64,000 nucleotides of DNA from a virus, in the IMG/VR virus record IMGVR_UViG_3300045922_000709, positions 1 through 64,000 of that record, one strand, 5' to 3'. This document shows, in pieces, positions 5,453 to 12,677 of this stretch (positions within the stretch are counted from its first letter, which is position 1; each line of letters starts with the position of its first letter). The translations under genes and the position numbers were made by a program. A model generated the notes under the pieces. It was given only the letters and a program-made list of their open reading frames with translations. It was not told the DNA's origin and ran no database searches.

Positions 5453-6004
5453 ATGTCTGGTTTTAATTTCTCGAATCTGGGTTCTTCTGCACCAAGAATG
5501 GACATGAACCCTTTGCAAATTCAGTTCAAAAATGGTTCTGAATTTATCCGTTTTCAATTTTTGTCTCCTGACAATAAATTGATAAATTTTATTCGTCCAA
5601 TGAGCTTCATTAGCTCTTTGAGATTAAGCGCACCTGATTCCATGCAACATCTAAGCGATTTGGATTTTATCCATGCGTTTAATGATAATTGGAATAGCTA
5701 CAAAGAAGTGAGAAATGCTTTTAAAGAAATCATGTCTTACTTCAAAGTTTGTACCTATGTTAATACAAAAGGTCAACCTACTGAAAAATGGATTGCTGAA
5801 TTTAATTCAACAATTCAAGAAATGGGAGAATCTTTTTGGACAAGTTATTTGCCTGAAAGATTTGAAAAAGAAATCAAAAGCTTAGGTGTTTCTTTTAAAA
5901 TCATCGAAGTTTTTGAACCAATTATGAATACTGTCGAAAGCACAATTGAAAAACAAATCGTTATTTCACATAACGCTTTTGATTCTAATGAAAAAGATGC
6001 TTAA
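5453..6004 (+). CDS. Unknown protein (183 aa)
   Basis: The protein begins MSGFNFSNLGSSAPRMDM and has a Gly/Ser/Asn-rich N-terminus followed by a globular, mainly helical region. No family is recognised. It is preceded by a clear T-rich leader (CTTTTAATTTTTTC repeats) typical of well-expressed early genes here. Its 3' end overlaps the next gene by 8 bases. Codon use matches the AT-rich bulk of the window. Confidence 0.65.
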   Translation: MSGFNFSNLGSSAPRMDMNPLQIQFKNGSEFIRFQFLSPDNKLINFIRPMSFISSLRLSAPDSMQHLSDLDFIHAFNDNWNSYKEVRNAFKEIMSYFKVCTYVNTKGQPTEKWIAEFNSTIQEMGESFWTSYLPERFEKEIKSLGVSFKIIEVFEPIMNTVESTIEKQIVISHNAFDSNEKDA

Positions 6005-6230
6005 AAAATTGCGCAATGATTATAACTCCGTCGGATTATTCGACGGAGTTATAAATGTTGATGGAAAAGAGTTGATTTTTAGAATGAAAGCTCAAAATGA
6101 AGAGTCTGCTAAAAATAAACTCATTAGTATTTACAAAAACACGGTTGAGCAAAACGCAAATTCTATAATTAAAATAGATTTGCGTCGAATTAAAAAACTT
6201 GACAAGAAATTTATCAAGTTTTGTGTTTAA
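5997..6230 (+). CDS. Small unknown protein with a strong hairpin in its coding sequence
   Basis: 77 residues from ATG 5997, with alternatives upstream at 5988 and 5946. The stretch F-D-G-V-I-N-V-D-G-K-E-L and the following A-Q-N-E-E-S-A-K-N-K-L resemble small phage proteins with a short beta hairpin and a helix, of unknown role. Codons for residues 9-19 form a 14-bp perfect stem (6020-6054), which may limit or time its translation. It overlaps the previous gene by 8 bases, so it is probably translationally coupled. Confidence 0.6.
   Translation: MLKKLRNDYNSVGLFDGVINVDGKELIFRMKAQNEESAKNKLISIYKNTVEQNANSIIKIDLRRIKKLDKKFIKFCV
6020..6054 (+). promoter_or_regulatory. 14-bp perfect hairpin inside the gene at 5997
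   Basis: TTATAACTCCGTCG (6020-6033) pairs perfectly with CGACGGAGTTATAA (6041-6054) around a 7-base loop. It is one of the most stable simple hairpins in the window, begins about 20 bases after the start codon and includes the CGAC/GTCG pairing seen in other early elements. There is no T run after it, so it is not a typical terminator. Confidence 0.6.
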
Positions 6231-6293
6231 ATGAACAAACAAACAAACAAACTTTTTATTTTTCTTTTGTTTTAAACTTTAATTTTACATAAA

Positions 6294-6899
6294 ATGTCTT
6301 TTGTTTTTGTTAAAACCAACGATGAAAAAATTAATATTGACGAATCGTTGGTTAAAGATTTCAGTATTGCTTTAGGTGTTGTAAGTCAATACAGAGTCGA
6401 AGGTTCTTATCCTAAAAACATCGGTGGAAGTCCTCAGCTTCTTGTTAAATTTCCTGTAAACTTTGAGTCTCTTCAAGAAATGATACTGTATTATATTCAA
6501 GTAATTGAATCTAATACTTTAAGATTAAAGAAAAGACTTGCAAAATATCGTTCTGAATTTAAAAAAGAGAACGAAAACATTAAACCTTTTAAGTCAAGAA
6601 CTACAATTCTTGACGAATTTAACAACACAAAAGATGTTTTGATTAAAAATAATCAAAACATCAACTTAAAAAACGAAACAGAATATTCGTTGTGGTTGCA
6701 CAATTCAATTTTAACTGAAAATGCTTCAGAAAACGAAAATTTTGTGAAAAATAATTTAGGGTTTCACATAAACACAAACATTGGTTTTTCTTTTATGATT
6801 AACAAAGAACATTACAATGTTTTTTCAGTTAGTAAGCAAACAATAAACGGTAAATCTGTTTATTATTTGTACGAAAAAACTCTTTTCAAAAAACTTTAA
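6294..6899 (+). CDS. Unknown protein (201 aa)
   Basis: Begins MSFVFVKTNDEKINIDESLV. A basic, predicted helical segment (about residues 75-105, rich in R and K) lies between mixed alpha/beta parts, and the C-terminal third is Asn-rich. No domain is recognised. It is preceded by a T-rich leader and followed, 27 bases later, by the Tad2-like gene, with which it may share a transcript ending at the terminator at 7268. Confidence 0.6.
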   Translation: MSFVFVKTNDEKINIDESLVKDFSIALGVVSQYRVEGSYPKNIGGSPQLLVKFPVNFESLQEMILYYIQVIESNTLRLKKRLAKYRSEFKKENENIKPFKSRTTILDEFNNTKDVLIKNNQNINLKNETEYSLWLHNSILTENASENENFVKNNLGFHINTNIGFSFMINKEHYNVFSVSKQTINGKSVYYLYEKTLFKKL

Positions 6900-6926
6900 C
6901 GTTTCAAACTTTTTATTTTTTGTTTT

Positions 6927-7262
6927 ATGGTAAACAAAAGTTATTTTAAAACAAATTCAGAGTTGCCGAAATCTGAAGAAAAAGCTCAAAATTCAAATTG
7001 GGCAAACACTTTTGGTTTTGAAAAAGCTCTTGAATTGTTAAAAGAAGGGTCTAAAGTCACTCGTTTAGGTTGGGAAAACATAAGTCATATACAACTTATG
7101 CAAATGATAACCGACGACGAGTTTAAAACTACTAAACTCGAAATAGTTTCGAGAAACCTTAATTCTTCTATGTTTCATACATATTTCGTTTCTAACGTAG
7201 ATATATTGGCAACAGATTGGATTGAGGGAACTCGCACAAAATACGAGCAGTATGTTAGTTAA
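6927..7262 (+). CDS. Tad2-like (DUF2829) candidate anti-Thoeris protein
   Basis: 111 residues. The core fits the DUF2829 pattern: F-G-F-E-K-A-L-E-L-L-K-E-G at 29-41, V-T-R-L-G-W at 44-49, and S-N-V-D-I-L-A-T-D-W at 89-98. Family consensus, from memory, is F-x-E-A-L-x-x-L-K-x-G-x-x-V-x-R-x-G-W and D-x-L-A-x-D-W. Characterised Tad2 proteins bind and sequester the cyclic ADP-ribose isomer made by Thoeris defence systems. An N-terminal extension of about 25 polar residues is extra. The early position and a dedicated terminator right after the stop (7268-7292) fit an early counter-defence gene. Ligand binding is inferred from family only. Confidence 0.7.
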   Translation: MVNKSYFKTNSELPKSEEKAQNSNWANTFGFEKALELLKEGSKVTRLGWENISHIQLMQMITDDEFKTTKLEIVSRNLNSSMFHTYFVSNVDILATDWIEGTRTKYEQYVS

Positions 7263-7267
7263 TTAAC

Positions 7268-7292
7268 AAAAGGGGGAGAAATCCCCCTTTTT
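7268..7292 (+). terminator. Intrinsic terminator after the Tad2-like gene
   Basis: The stem AAAAGGGGGA pairs with TCCCCCTTTT around a GAAA (GNRA) loop and ends in a T run, 5 bases after the stop codon. It is the clearest terminator in the left region. Confidence 0.9.
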
Positions 7293-7307
7293 AACTTTAT
7301 TTTTTTA

Positions 7308-7769
7308 ATGGAACCTGTCGAACGCGATAATAAAATTAAAAATGATTTATATATTTCAAAAAAAGCAAAAATGTATTTAATAGAAAATGTAAATTTTGAG
7401 ATAACAATTGATGAAGAGTATTTTAGAAAAAGAGACATTTGGCTCAACGAAATCATAAAAAATTTACATAAAAATAAAGAATTATTTACATTGTCTAAAT
7501 TTTTCAACTGCATTTTTGTCGAACGCGATTGTGTTTGCAATTCAAAAATAATTCATCGTTTAAATTATTTTCATAAAGTTATCGATTTCAATTTATGTTT
7601 TGAAATATATGATACATCAATAATTTTAAAAGTAAATAACTTAATTATATTTGAAAATGAAGTTTATAATTTTAAAAATTTTAGACTTTTTTATAAAAAC
7701 TTTTTAAATTTTTTAAAACAGGATTTGTCGAACGCATATCTTTCAGATTTAAATTCTGATTTAAATTAA
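7308..7769 (+). CDS. Unknown protein (153 aa) carrying three TGTCGAACGC words
   Basis: An Asn-, Phe- and Lys-rich protein with no recognised domain. Two of the TGTCGAACGC words are read as V-E-R-D (residues 4-7 and 71-74); the third, near the 3' end, is read in another frame as L-S-N-A. The clustering of this GC-rich word in an otherwise very AT-rich gene is odd. The gene starts 15 bases after the terminator, so it needs its own promoter or read-through. Confidence 0.55.
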   Translation: MEPVERDNKIKNDLYISKKAKMYLIENVNFEITIDEEYFRKRDIWLNEIIKNLHKNKELFTLSKFFNCIFVERDCVCNSKIIHRLNYFHKVIDFNLCFEIYDTSIILKVNNLIIFENEVYNFKNFRLFYKNFLNFLKQDLSNAYLSDLNSDLN

Positions 7770-7809
7770 TTTATTTTTTTAAAATTTATAATTTTAATTT
7801 ATTTAATTT

Positions 7810-8298
7810 ATGGTAACAGCATTAATAGGTATGACAGGTGCAGGTAAAACCTCTCTTATGGAAAAGCTTATAAAAGACGGATATAGAAATTTACCTATTT
7901 ATACAACAAGATATCGTAGAGAAAACGAAGGTTATTTAGAATATGAATTTTGTCAAAAAGAATTTTTTGAAGAAATGATTAAAAACAAATTTTTTGCAAA
8001 TTATCAAATATATAAAAATAATTATTATGGTTTTCCTAATTATTATCTAACTTATGGAGAATATAATAATAAAGTTAATCACGTTATGATTGTAAATCAT
8101 GAATTTGTAAAAGAACTAAAATTAAATAAAAGACCTAATTTTGATGTAGTTTTTTTAGATTGCCCTGAATATATAGCACGAGAAAGATTAGTTAAAAGAG
8201 GCGATGATGAAGCAGAAATTAATCGTAGATTAGCGATAGAATCAGATTTGTTTCGCAACTTTAATGATTATAATACTAAAATTGAAATTGTTATTTGA
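7810..8298 (+). CDS. P-loop (deoxy)nucleoside monophosphate kinase-like protein
   Basis: 162 residues. Walker A G-M-T-G-A-G-K-T-S at 7-15. The segment I-Y-T-T-R-Y-R-R at 30-37 resembles the T-T-R-x-x-R nucleotide-binding stretch of guanylate kinases. V-V-F-L-D-C-P at 113-119 is the expected strand before the lid, and an R-x-x-x-R-G-D-D lid-like stretch follows. Such enzymes move phosphate from ATP to (d)NMP; phages use them to supply dNTPs. Length fits small viral NMP kinases. Substrate cannot be read from the sequence. A 181-base AT-rich gap without a clear gene follows. Confidence 0.7.
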   Translation: MVTALIGMTGAGKTSLMEKLIKDGYRNLPIYTTRYRRENEGYLEYEFCQKEFFEEMIKNKFFANYQIYKNNYYGFPNYYLTYGEYNNKVNHVMIVNHEFVKELKLNKRPNFDVVFLDCPEYIARERLVKRGDDEAEINRRLAIESDLFRNFNDYNTKIEIVI

Positions 8299-8479
8299 TT
8301 TATAAAAAATCTTTAAATTATAGTATATTTAAACACTATTAAATAATTTTTAAATTATAATCAATTATTAAAAAATATATTAAATCGTTTTTAAAACTTA
8401 AAATAGAAACATATCATTGTGTATATTTAACTGTTAATGTTGTATTAAAAAAAATCACAACGCAATTTTAATTTAATCA

Positions 8480-9004
8480 ATGGAAAATTTACAAAAATCT
8501 ATCGTTATAGAAAATTATATAATTTATGAAGATAAAAAAGATATATTAGATTATGAAAATTTATTAGAAAAAATATCAAATTTAACACATGAAGATATAC
8601 AAAAAGAAATATCTTCTGAAATAACAAATATAATAGAAAATAATAATGTAAAATATATGTATAACAATTTAGGTATTAAAGATAATAAAACAAATGAAAT
8701 AATAGAAGTTTTATTATCAAATAGCTATAGCTCGTTTCAAGATTATGCATATGATGAATCTTTAAATTGGCCTTATGATATGAGAGATTTTCTTAAAGAT
8801 ATTGTAAAATATATAGATGATAAAGAATTTTCTAAAAATGATATTAAATTGTTTTTTAATCCCGAAATTAAAAACTTTTTATGTATTGAATTATCGGCAA
8901 ATAATAAATTAAAAGAATTACAATCTGAATATTGTTTACAAAACCCTAATGTTTATATAAAAGAAACATTAGATTCTGATTATTTAGTTTTAAAACAATC
9001 TTAG
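8480..9004 (+). CDS. Unknown protein, tandem paralogue 1 (174 aa)
   Basis: An acidic, Asn- and Ile-rich protein with no recognised domain. Its start (S-I-V-I-E-N-Y-I-I-Y-E-D) and the helix after it match the next gene (S-I-E-M-Y-I-L-Y-E-D), as do the C-terminal parts ending in L-V-L-K and L-I-L-K. The stop is TAG, one of two TAG stops I found among about fifty genes, and the next ATG lies in the same frame three codons later. Read-through would give one protein of about 355 residues. Confidence 0.65.
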   Translation: MENLQKSIVIENYIIYEDKKDILDYENLLEKISNLTHEDIQKEISSEITNIIENNNVKYMYNNLGIKDNKTNEIIEVLLSNSYSSFQDYAYDESLNWPYDMRDFLKDIVKYIDDKEFSKNDIKLFFNPEIKNFLCIELSANNKLKELQSEYCLQNPNVYIKETLDSDYLVLKQS

Positions 9005-9013
9005 TTTACTATC

Positions 9014-9547
9014 ATGGAAATTCCAATGACATCTATCGAGATGTATATTTTATATGAAGATAATTATTCAATAAGAGATTACAAAACACTTATTTCAGAA
9101 ATAGAATCTAAATCTGAAGAAGAAGTAAAAGAAATAATAGACGGAGTTATAGATGAAATTATAAATTCTAACGAAATTGAAAAAATATACAATCAATATA
9201 TTTTTGATAAAATTGAACCAGATTCAAAAGAAGTTTCAAAAATTAAATCTTTGACAATTGGAGAAGATTGGGATAGAAAAAAAGATGGCCCTATAGAAAA
9301 AAATTACAGTCCTATAGATTCTTTTAAAAAAACAATAGATAATTTAAAATTTATGGGAATTTTAAAAGATATACCTGAATCAGATTTAGAAGAATTATAT
9401 AACATTGAAGTAAAAATATTTCATTGCTTGTACATAGACGTAGATGAAGAATATGAAAAATTAGAATATTTTTCTAAAAATCAAAATTTGGTTTTATCTG
9501 ATTGTGTAATACCTCATTTTTTAATTTTAAAAGAAAATTTATTATGA
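9014..9547 (+). CDS. Unknown protein, tandem paralogue 2 (177 aa)
   Basis: Second copy of the family at 8480, in the same reading frame after a single TAG and three codons. It is acidic and predicted helical with a short C-terminal strand pair. Its TGA stop overlaps the ATG of the WG-repeat gene at 9544. No function is known. The two copies align over most of their length but have diverged strongly, so the duplication is old. Confidence 0.65.
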   Translation: MEIPMTSIEMYILYEDNYSIRDYKTLISEIESKSEEEVKEIIDGVIDEIINSNEIEKIYNQYIFDKIEPDSKEVSKIKSLTIGEDWDRKKDGPIEKNYSPIDSFKKTIDNLKFMGILKDIPESDLEELYNIEVKIFHCLYIDVDEEYEKLEYFSKNQNLVLSDCVIPHFLILKENLL

Positions 9548-9888
9548 TAAACAATAAAAAAACAGAAAAAGAATTTGAAAATTCTGTTAAGCTTGTTTTT
9601 CGCAAAAAAGATATATGGATAGCACATAAAGGAAATGAATGGTTTTATGCAGATTTAAACGAAAAACCAATATATGATGCTCGTTTTGAATATGTTTGGC
9701 ATTTTTTTGAAGACATTGCTTGTGCAAAAATAAATGGACTTTATTGTCATATAAATAAAAAAGGAAAAATATTATATGATGAAAGATATTATATAGTTCA
9801 TCATTTTAAAAATGGAAAATCACTTGTAAAAGAAACCGAAAAATCTAAACCATTTTACATTAATAAAAATTTTATACGTATTAATTAA
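9544..9888 (+). CDS. Short WG-repeat protein, FHI/RFD subfamily (114 aa)
   Basis: About two and a half repeats of the pattern W-F-Y-A-D-L-x-x-K-P-I-Y-D-A-R-F-E and Y-C-H-I-N-K-K-G-K-I-L-Y-D-E-R. It starts at the ATG overlapping the previous stop by 4 bases; an earlier in-frame ATG at 9502 lies inside the previous gene and is less likely. It belongs to the same subfamily as 718 and 9895. Confidence 0.7.
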   Translation: MINNKKTEKEFENSVKLVFRKKDIWIAHKGNEWFYADLNEKPIYDARFEYVWHFFEDIACAKINGLYCHINKKGKILYDERYYIVHHFKNGKSLVKETEKSKPFYINKNFIRIN

Positions 9889-9894
9889 AATATC

Positions 9895-10443
9895 ATGATC
9901 AATTTCAAAATAAAAATAATCAAAACCCCTGAAGGGCTTTGTCATACCGATGAGTCAGAACAGCCAATTTACGAGTATCGGTTTAATTGGATAAGCCAAT
10001 TTAAAGACGGTATAGCAGTTGCAGAAAAAAATAATGAATGGTTTCATATAAATTTATCTGGCGAACTAATTTATAAAGCAAGATTTGATAATTTATTTAA
10101 TTTTTATAACGATATAGCAGTTGCTGTAAAAAACGAATTTTATTTTCATATAAATTTATCCGGTTTACCGCTGTACGAATCAAGATTTGATTGGGTAGAT
10201 AAATTTAGAGATAACGTAGCAACTGTAAGAAAAGATGACAAATGGTTTCATATAGATTTATCAGGTTTACCTATTTATGAAGAAAAATTTGATTGGACAA
10301 GAGAATTTTATAAAAACATAACAGTTGTTGAAAAAAATTGTTTATTTTATCATATAAATAAAAAAGGTCAACCGCTTTATGAATTAAAATTTGATTGGGT
10401 TAGTCAATTTAAAAATGATATAACAACCGTATCTGATTTCTGA
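9895..10443 (+). CDS. WG-repeat protein, FHI/RFD subfamily (182 aa)
   Basis: Five near-regular repeats of about 34 residues with W-F-H-I-(N/D)-L-S-G-x-P-(I/L)-Y-x-x-(R/K)-F-D-W, separated by F-x-x-x-I-A-V-A strands. The family is a predicted beta-rich binding scaffold with no catalytic residues. It follows 9544 by 6 bases and is probably co-transcribed. Repeat regularity is higher than in 718, suggesting recent expansion or gene conversion. Confidence 0.8.
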   Translation: MINFKIKIIKTPEGLCHTDESEQPIYEYRFNWISQFKDGIAVAEKNNEWFHINLSGELIYKARFDNLFNFYNDIAVAVKNEFYFHINLSGLPLYESRFDWVDKFRDNVATVRKDDKWFHIDLSGLPIYEEKFDWTREFYKNITVVEKNCLFYHINKKGQPLYELKFDWVSQFKNDITTVSDF

Positions 10444-10488
10444 AAATTTAATTAAACTTTTTAACCATATTTTAAAATAAAATTTATT

Positions 10489-11130
10489 ATGTCATTGTTA
10501 AACGATTCTAAAATTTTAAATAAAACAAATTTTGAAAATATAAAAAAAATATATAATTCTAAAAATTATGCTTTTTTTGAAAAAGGAAATTATAATTTAA
10601 ATATTTTTGGGATTAGAAATAGTAATCATAAAGCAGATCAATTTGATGATGTTTTAGGTGTAGTTTATATAATAGATGGTAAAAATTATACACATTTGTG
10701 GCCCGCTACAACCGACCCCGGCGCAACTGAACTAACTAATCCTTCTTTTCCAAATGCTATCGCCAAAGGCGTTGCTATAATGGCAGAAGGACAATATAGA
10801 GGTGCTTATCAATTAGGATTTCACGGTAGTGGCACATGGAGACATGAAGCTTTAGTGCAAATAAAACCTGTTCGTATTTATAGAGATTCTAATCGAAATA
10901 CAATATTAGATTTTTTACCTAAAACTCTTGAATCAGGTCTTTATGGAATTAATATCCATGGTTCTTCTCTTTGGGGTGTAGCTCAAAATGTAGGTAGAGC
11001 TTCAGCAGGTTGTCAAGTATTTCAAGCAGGTAAAGATTTAAGAGAATTTATAGCTATTTGTAAAAAAGCATCTGCTGTTTGGGGTAATTCTTTTACTTAT
11101 ACTTTATTTAATCAATCTGATTTTAATTAA
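10489..11130 (+). CDS. YkuD (L,D-transpeptidase)-like domain protein
   Basis: 213 residues. The pattern G-I-N-I-H-G-S at 153-159 and, 13 residues on, S-A-G-C-Q-V at 172-177 matches the order of the YkuD active site (H-G ... S-x-G-C). H157 and C175 are the candidate catalytic pair. An earlier F-H-G-S-G (111-115) and a metal-free look are also seen. No signal peptide is visible. YkuD enzymes remodel or cut peptidoglycan cross-links. In a phage this could be a lysis enzyme or a muralytic early protein. It sits inside the WG-repeat cluster, 46 bases after one WG gene and 39 before the next. The family call is by motif only. Confidence 0.5.
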   Translation: MSLLNDSKILNKTNFENIKKIYNSKNYAFFEKGNYNLNIFGIRNSNHKADQFDDVLGVVYIIDGKNYTHLWPATTDPGATELTNPSFPNAIAKGVAIMAEGQYRGAYQLGFHGSGTWRHEALVQIKPVRIYRDSNRNTILDFLPKTLESGLYGINIHGSSLWGVAQNVGRASAGCQVFQAGKDLREFIAICKKASAVWGNSFTYTLFNQSDFN

Positions 11131-11168
11131 TTTATTTAATTTATTTAATTTTAATTAATTTATTTAAA

Positions 11169-11615
11169 ATGAAAAGTCAATATGATAAAATTTATCCTTT
11201 TTCAAACGAAATAGCTATTGTTGAATTAAATAACAAATATAATTACATAAATAAAGATATGAATCTTATATCTAAACAATGGTTTGATAAAGCTTACAAT
11301 TTTGATAAAAATTATGGAATTGTATTTTTAAATAATAAATTTAATTTAATAAATAAGCAAGGTGAATTATTTACAGATTCTTGGTTTGATAAAATAGCTA
11401 AATTTAATAATTTAGTAGATATAAAAGATAAAGAACTATTTATGAATATCAAAGGAGAATATATTTTATCTAATTGGGTAAATGCTATACTTGCTTTTTG
11501 TCAAAATTTATATGTAGTTGAAAAAGATAACAAATATAATTTCATAAATGAAAAATCTGATTTTATATTAAAAGAATGGATAGATGGTTCATTTAGTTTT
11601 GAAGAATTTAAGTAA
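11169..11615 (+). CDS. WG-repeat protein, KYN/WFD subfamily (148 aa)
   Basis: Four repeats of about 36 residues with N-K-(Y/F)-N-x-I-N-K-x-x-x-L-x-x-x-W-F-D-K. This second WG subfamily has K-Y-N instead of F-H-I and W-F-D instead of R-F-D, and makes up the next five genes. There is no signal peptide. It is the smallest of the five and starts behind a tandem TTTAATTTA leader. Confidence 0.8.
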   Translation: MKSQYDKIYPFSNEIAIVELNNKYNYINKDMNLISKQWFDKAYNFDKNYGIVFLNNKFNLINKQGELFTDSWFDKIAKFNNLVDIKDKELFMNIKGEYILSNWVNAILAFCQNLYVVEKDNKYNFINEKSDFILKEWIDGSFSFEEFK

Positions 11616-11651
11616 AATTAAAATAAATTTTTAATTTTTAATTTTTAATTT

Positions 11652-12677
11652 ATGACTTTTCAAATAAAACCTGAAAATATTAAACCTTTTATTAATGGTT
11701 TATGTATTGTAATTTCGCAAAATGGTAAAAAAAATTTAATTTCTTCAAATAAAAATTTTATATTCGATACTTGGGTTGATGATATATATCATTTAAAAAA
11801 TGGTTTAAGTGTAGTTGTGTTAAATAATAAATATAATTTATTAGATAAAAATAATAAGCTTATGTTTAAAAAATGGTATAGTGCTTTAGATTCTTCAGAT
11901 AAAGATTTTATTAAAATAAAAACAGGTAAAAAATGGAAAATTTCAGATGTTTCTGGTAGATTTTTAACTAATGAAAAATTCGATTACATAGGTCGTTTTA
12001 ATAAAGATTTTGCTCAAGTTGAATTAAAAAATAAATCGAATTTTATAAATAAAAAAGGAGAAATTTTATGTGAAAAATGGTTTGATGATATTTATGGTTA
12101 TTTTGACGATTTAATTTTAGTTGAATTAGACGACAAACGCAATTTTATAAACAAAAACGGGAAACTTATATTTGAAAAATGGTTTGATAAAGTAATTTCA
12201 ACGATTTGTGATTTTTTTATAGTAAAATTAAACGATAAATATAATTTTTTAAACGAAAAAGCAAATTTTATATCTGATCAATGGTTCGACAGCGTTTATG
12301 GTTTTAATTCATTTTTTGGAATTTTTAAACATTTAGCAAAAATTAAATTAAACAATAAATACAATTTTATAAATCGAAAAGGTGAATTTTTATTAAATCA
12401 GTGGTTTGATAATATTTATATATTAAATGAAAATTTAATAATAGGTAAGTTAGATAATAAATATGCATATGTAAGTCTTTCTTATAAAATTTCATTTATT
12501 GAAAATTTTGATGAATTATATGATGATTGGTTTGATAAATTTGGTATTTCAAAAAATAATTTAGCTTTAATTAGAAAAAAAAATAAATATAATATTTTAA
12601 AAGATGATGGAACACTTGTGTTTGAAGAGTGGCTTAATAAAGATTGTGAAATAATTAATCATTATTTTGAAAAATAA
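11652..12677 (+). CDS. WG-repeat protein, KYN/WFD subfamily (341 aa)
   Basis: About nine repeats of the N-K-Y-N-F-I-N-K-x-G-x-x-x-x-x-W-F-D unit. Repeats vary from 34 to about 45 residues by short insertions between the W-F-D turn and the next strand. The DNA of the turn, close to CAATGGTTTGAT, recurs many times here and in the neighbours. The next gene's ATG follows the stop directly, so the genes form one operon. The role is unknown; a repeat scaffold that binds a host target is the simplest guess. Confidence 0.8.
   Translation: MTFQIKPENIKPFINGLCIVISQNGKKNLISSNKNFIFDTWVDDIYHLKNGLSVVVLNNKYNLLDKNNKLMFKKWYSALDSSDKDFIKIKTGKKWKISDVSGRFLTNEKFDYIGRFNKDFAQVELKNKSNFINKKGEILCEKWFDDIYGYFDDLILVELDDKRNFINKNGKLIFEKWFDKVISTICDFFIVKLNDKYNFLNEKANFISDQWFDSVYGFNSFFGIFKHLAKIKLNNKYNFINRKGEFLLNQWFDNIYILNENLIIGKLDNKYAYVSLSYKISFIENFDELYDDWFDKFGISKNNLALIRKKNKYNILKDDGTLVFEEWLNKDCEIINHYFEK

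Noticed and set aside
8299-8479. Hidden gene or RNA in the 181-base gap
   Set aside because: The gap is AT-rich with only a weak GTTGT/ACAAC pairing and no frame of useful length.
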